From: Bacteroides helcogenes P 36-108
Lineage (GTDB): Bacteria; Bacteroidota; Bacteroidia; Bacteroidales; Bacteroidaceae
DNA: 64,000 nt
Direction of reading: 5' to 3'
NCBI RefSeq assembly: GCF_000186225.1
Contig: NC_014933.1
Span: forward strand, 1,550,001-1,614,000
A program made the translations under genes and the position numbers. The first letter of the stretch is position 1. The number at the start of each line of letters is the position of its first letter. This document shows positions 63,066-64,000 of this stretch, piece by piece. The notes below the pieces were generated by a model. That model did no database searches. It saw nothing but the letters and a program-made list of their open reading frames with translations, and was not told where the DNA came from.

Positions 63066-64000
63066 ATGAAAAACAATCTGATAAGAACTGTAATAATGGT
63101 ATGGGTCTTTCTTTTTTCCATACCGAATGGATATTCACAGAGTCCCGATTCCGGTGAAATCCGAAAGAACCTGTTGGAAGCACTGCGTAAAAAGCCCCTT
63201 GACAGGCGAAACCAAATGGAACTGTATATAGATTTGCACGATTTGTCCGACAATGATACGGATAGGAGTATTTATATCCGTGAGGCTTTGAACTTGGCCA
63301 TTCAGTTAAAAGACCAGTCATATATTTTTGAAACGCTTGACATACTTTGCCGTCTTCATAAGAATGTTCCGGATTCCTTGAACTGTTATCAGCAGGTGGG
63401 AAAGAAGTGCTTAACGGGTCCCTATAAGGATTTTTACATGGCATGGCTCAAAGCCTATCCGTCTGTCTGTAAAATGGACGAAGCGGAAAAGCCGGATGAG
63501 GCTAATAAGGAGATTGCATATTACAAAAAGCATAAGGCTGATCTCTCAAATAGACCGGAGGAATTACAGTGGGAAATGATTATGTGTTCGGCCATGGAAT
63601 GCCTTAACTATTTTTCGCCGTCATCTGTTTTCTCGGAAGATCGTATCATTCATTTGAAAAATATTCAGCAATTAATTGATAATCTACCTTTTGAAGTCTG
63701 TTATAAGTTTAATTGGTACTATCTTACACGTGTGGAATTTATTTATCGCAGTGAAGGAGGAGACATAAATGCTGCTAAGGCGGTGGATGCTTTGGAGAAA
63801 ATAGAACAGCTTTATGACAGGCAGTTTGAACTCCCGTTTTTCAAAAGACGTACTTATTACAGTGTGTTTAGGAGGGAGGAATTACGTGTGGGTGTTTATA
63901 GTGAGATGCTTTTTTTCGGAAATATCATAGGACAGAAAAGACTGGATGGCATCTATTCACAGATGAAAGAGTTCTATCGGAAACACACCTCGAAGAAAGA
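63066..64000 (+). CDS. Exported protein of unknown function, 5' part
   Basis: Open to the window end; 311 residues are visible. A signal peptide (MKNNLIRTVIMVWVFLFSIPNGYSQ) is followed by a helical, TPR-like region (LLEALRKKPLDRRNQMELY, IREALNLAIQLKDQSYIFETL). Proteins with this start in Bacteroides are often sensor kinases or regulators with a periplasmic helical domain, but the catalytic part is not in view. Its own strong promoter indicates a separate unit. I cannot name it. Confidence 0.8.
   Translation, partial: MKNNLIRTVIMVWVFLFSIPNGYSQSPDSGEIRKNLLEALRKKPLDRRNQMELYIDLHDLSDNDTDRSIYIREALNLAIQLKDQSYIFETLDILCRLHKNVPDSLNCYQQVGKKCLTGPYKDFYMAWLKAYPSVCKMDEAEKPDEANKEIAYYKKHKADLSNRPEELQWEMIMCSAMECLNYFSPSSVFSEDRIIHLKNIQQLIDNLPFEVCYKFNWYYLTRVEFIYRSEGGDINAAKAVDALEKIEQLYDRQFELPFFKRRTYYSVFRREELRVGVYSEMLFFGNIIGQKRLDGIYSQMKEFYRKHTSKK

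Overview
The window comes from a chromosome of the Bacteroidales, most likely a gut Bacteroides. The evidence is the housekeeping gene content, NigD-like lipoproteins, a 968-residue outer-membrane barrel with a CarboxypepD_reg-like front domain, a thioester-less alpha-2-macroglobulin, DUF5683/DUF3822/DUF349 proteins, weak Shine-Dalgarno signals, and many copies of the Bacteroides -7 promoter box (TAnnTTTG). The species cannot be fixed from sequence reading alone.

Layout. 1-6.3 kb: 3' end of dnaE, trxA, small conserved genes, tsaE with an Imm17-like membrane protein, an orphan ABC-3 metal permease, aroA and a DUF2721 protein. 6.3-15.5 kb: the folate genes pabC/pabB, a 1084-residue tricorn-like protease, a TerB/J-domain protein, tRNA-Pro(GGG), a NigD-like lipoprotein, an HU-family protein preceded by a striking palindrome array, and aroB. 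15.6-23.7 kb: an outer-membrane barrel, cardiolipin synthase, rsmD, DUF3822 and a RecD-like helicase. 24-29.5 kb: an SGNH-like plus MBOAT acylation pair, then alaS. 29.7-37.3 kb: M23 peptidase, MerR regulator, rel, mltD, DUF5683, parB, parA. 37.8-43.9 kb: surE-lpxB, a second NigD-like lipoprotein, and cdsA/ftsH/rsfS. 44-51.7 kb: tRNA-Gln(CTG), DUF349, mgtE, rsmA, a UPF0104-type membrane protein, pepD. 51.7-54.6 kb: a decaying accessory patch with a 29-codon candidate gene, a deleted aldo/keto reductase, a cupin lipoprotein, a flavodoxin lipoprotein and a 29-bp perfect hairpin. 54.6-64 kb: alpha-2-macroglobulin, DUF1573, meaB, an EamA transporter remnant, and the start of an exported protein cut by the window end.

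Functional links. aroA, aroB and pabB/pabC all make or use chorismate. parA/parB sit with envelope genes (DUF5683, mltD) and the stringent-response enzyme. Several genes build or remodel the envelope: lpxB, cdsA, cls, mltD, M23 and MBOAT.

Most unusual signal. Two intergenic arrays 24 kb apart each hold three copies of the palindrome GAGATGyryATCTC-like core at an exact 23-bp period. One lies at the predicted transcription start of the HU-family gene, the other between parA and surE. Other notable points are the self-contained 29-codon transcription unit, the long perfect hairpin near 54.3 kb, and two gene remnants. No CRISPR array, prophage, transposase or complete mobile element was seen.
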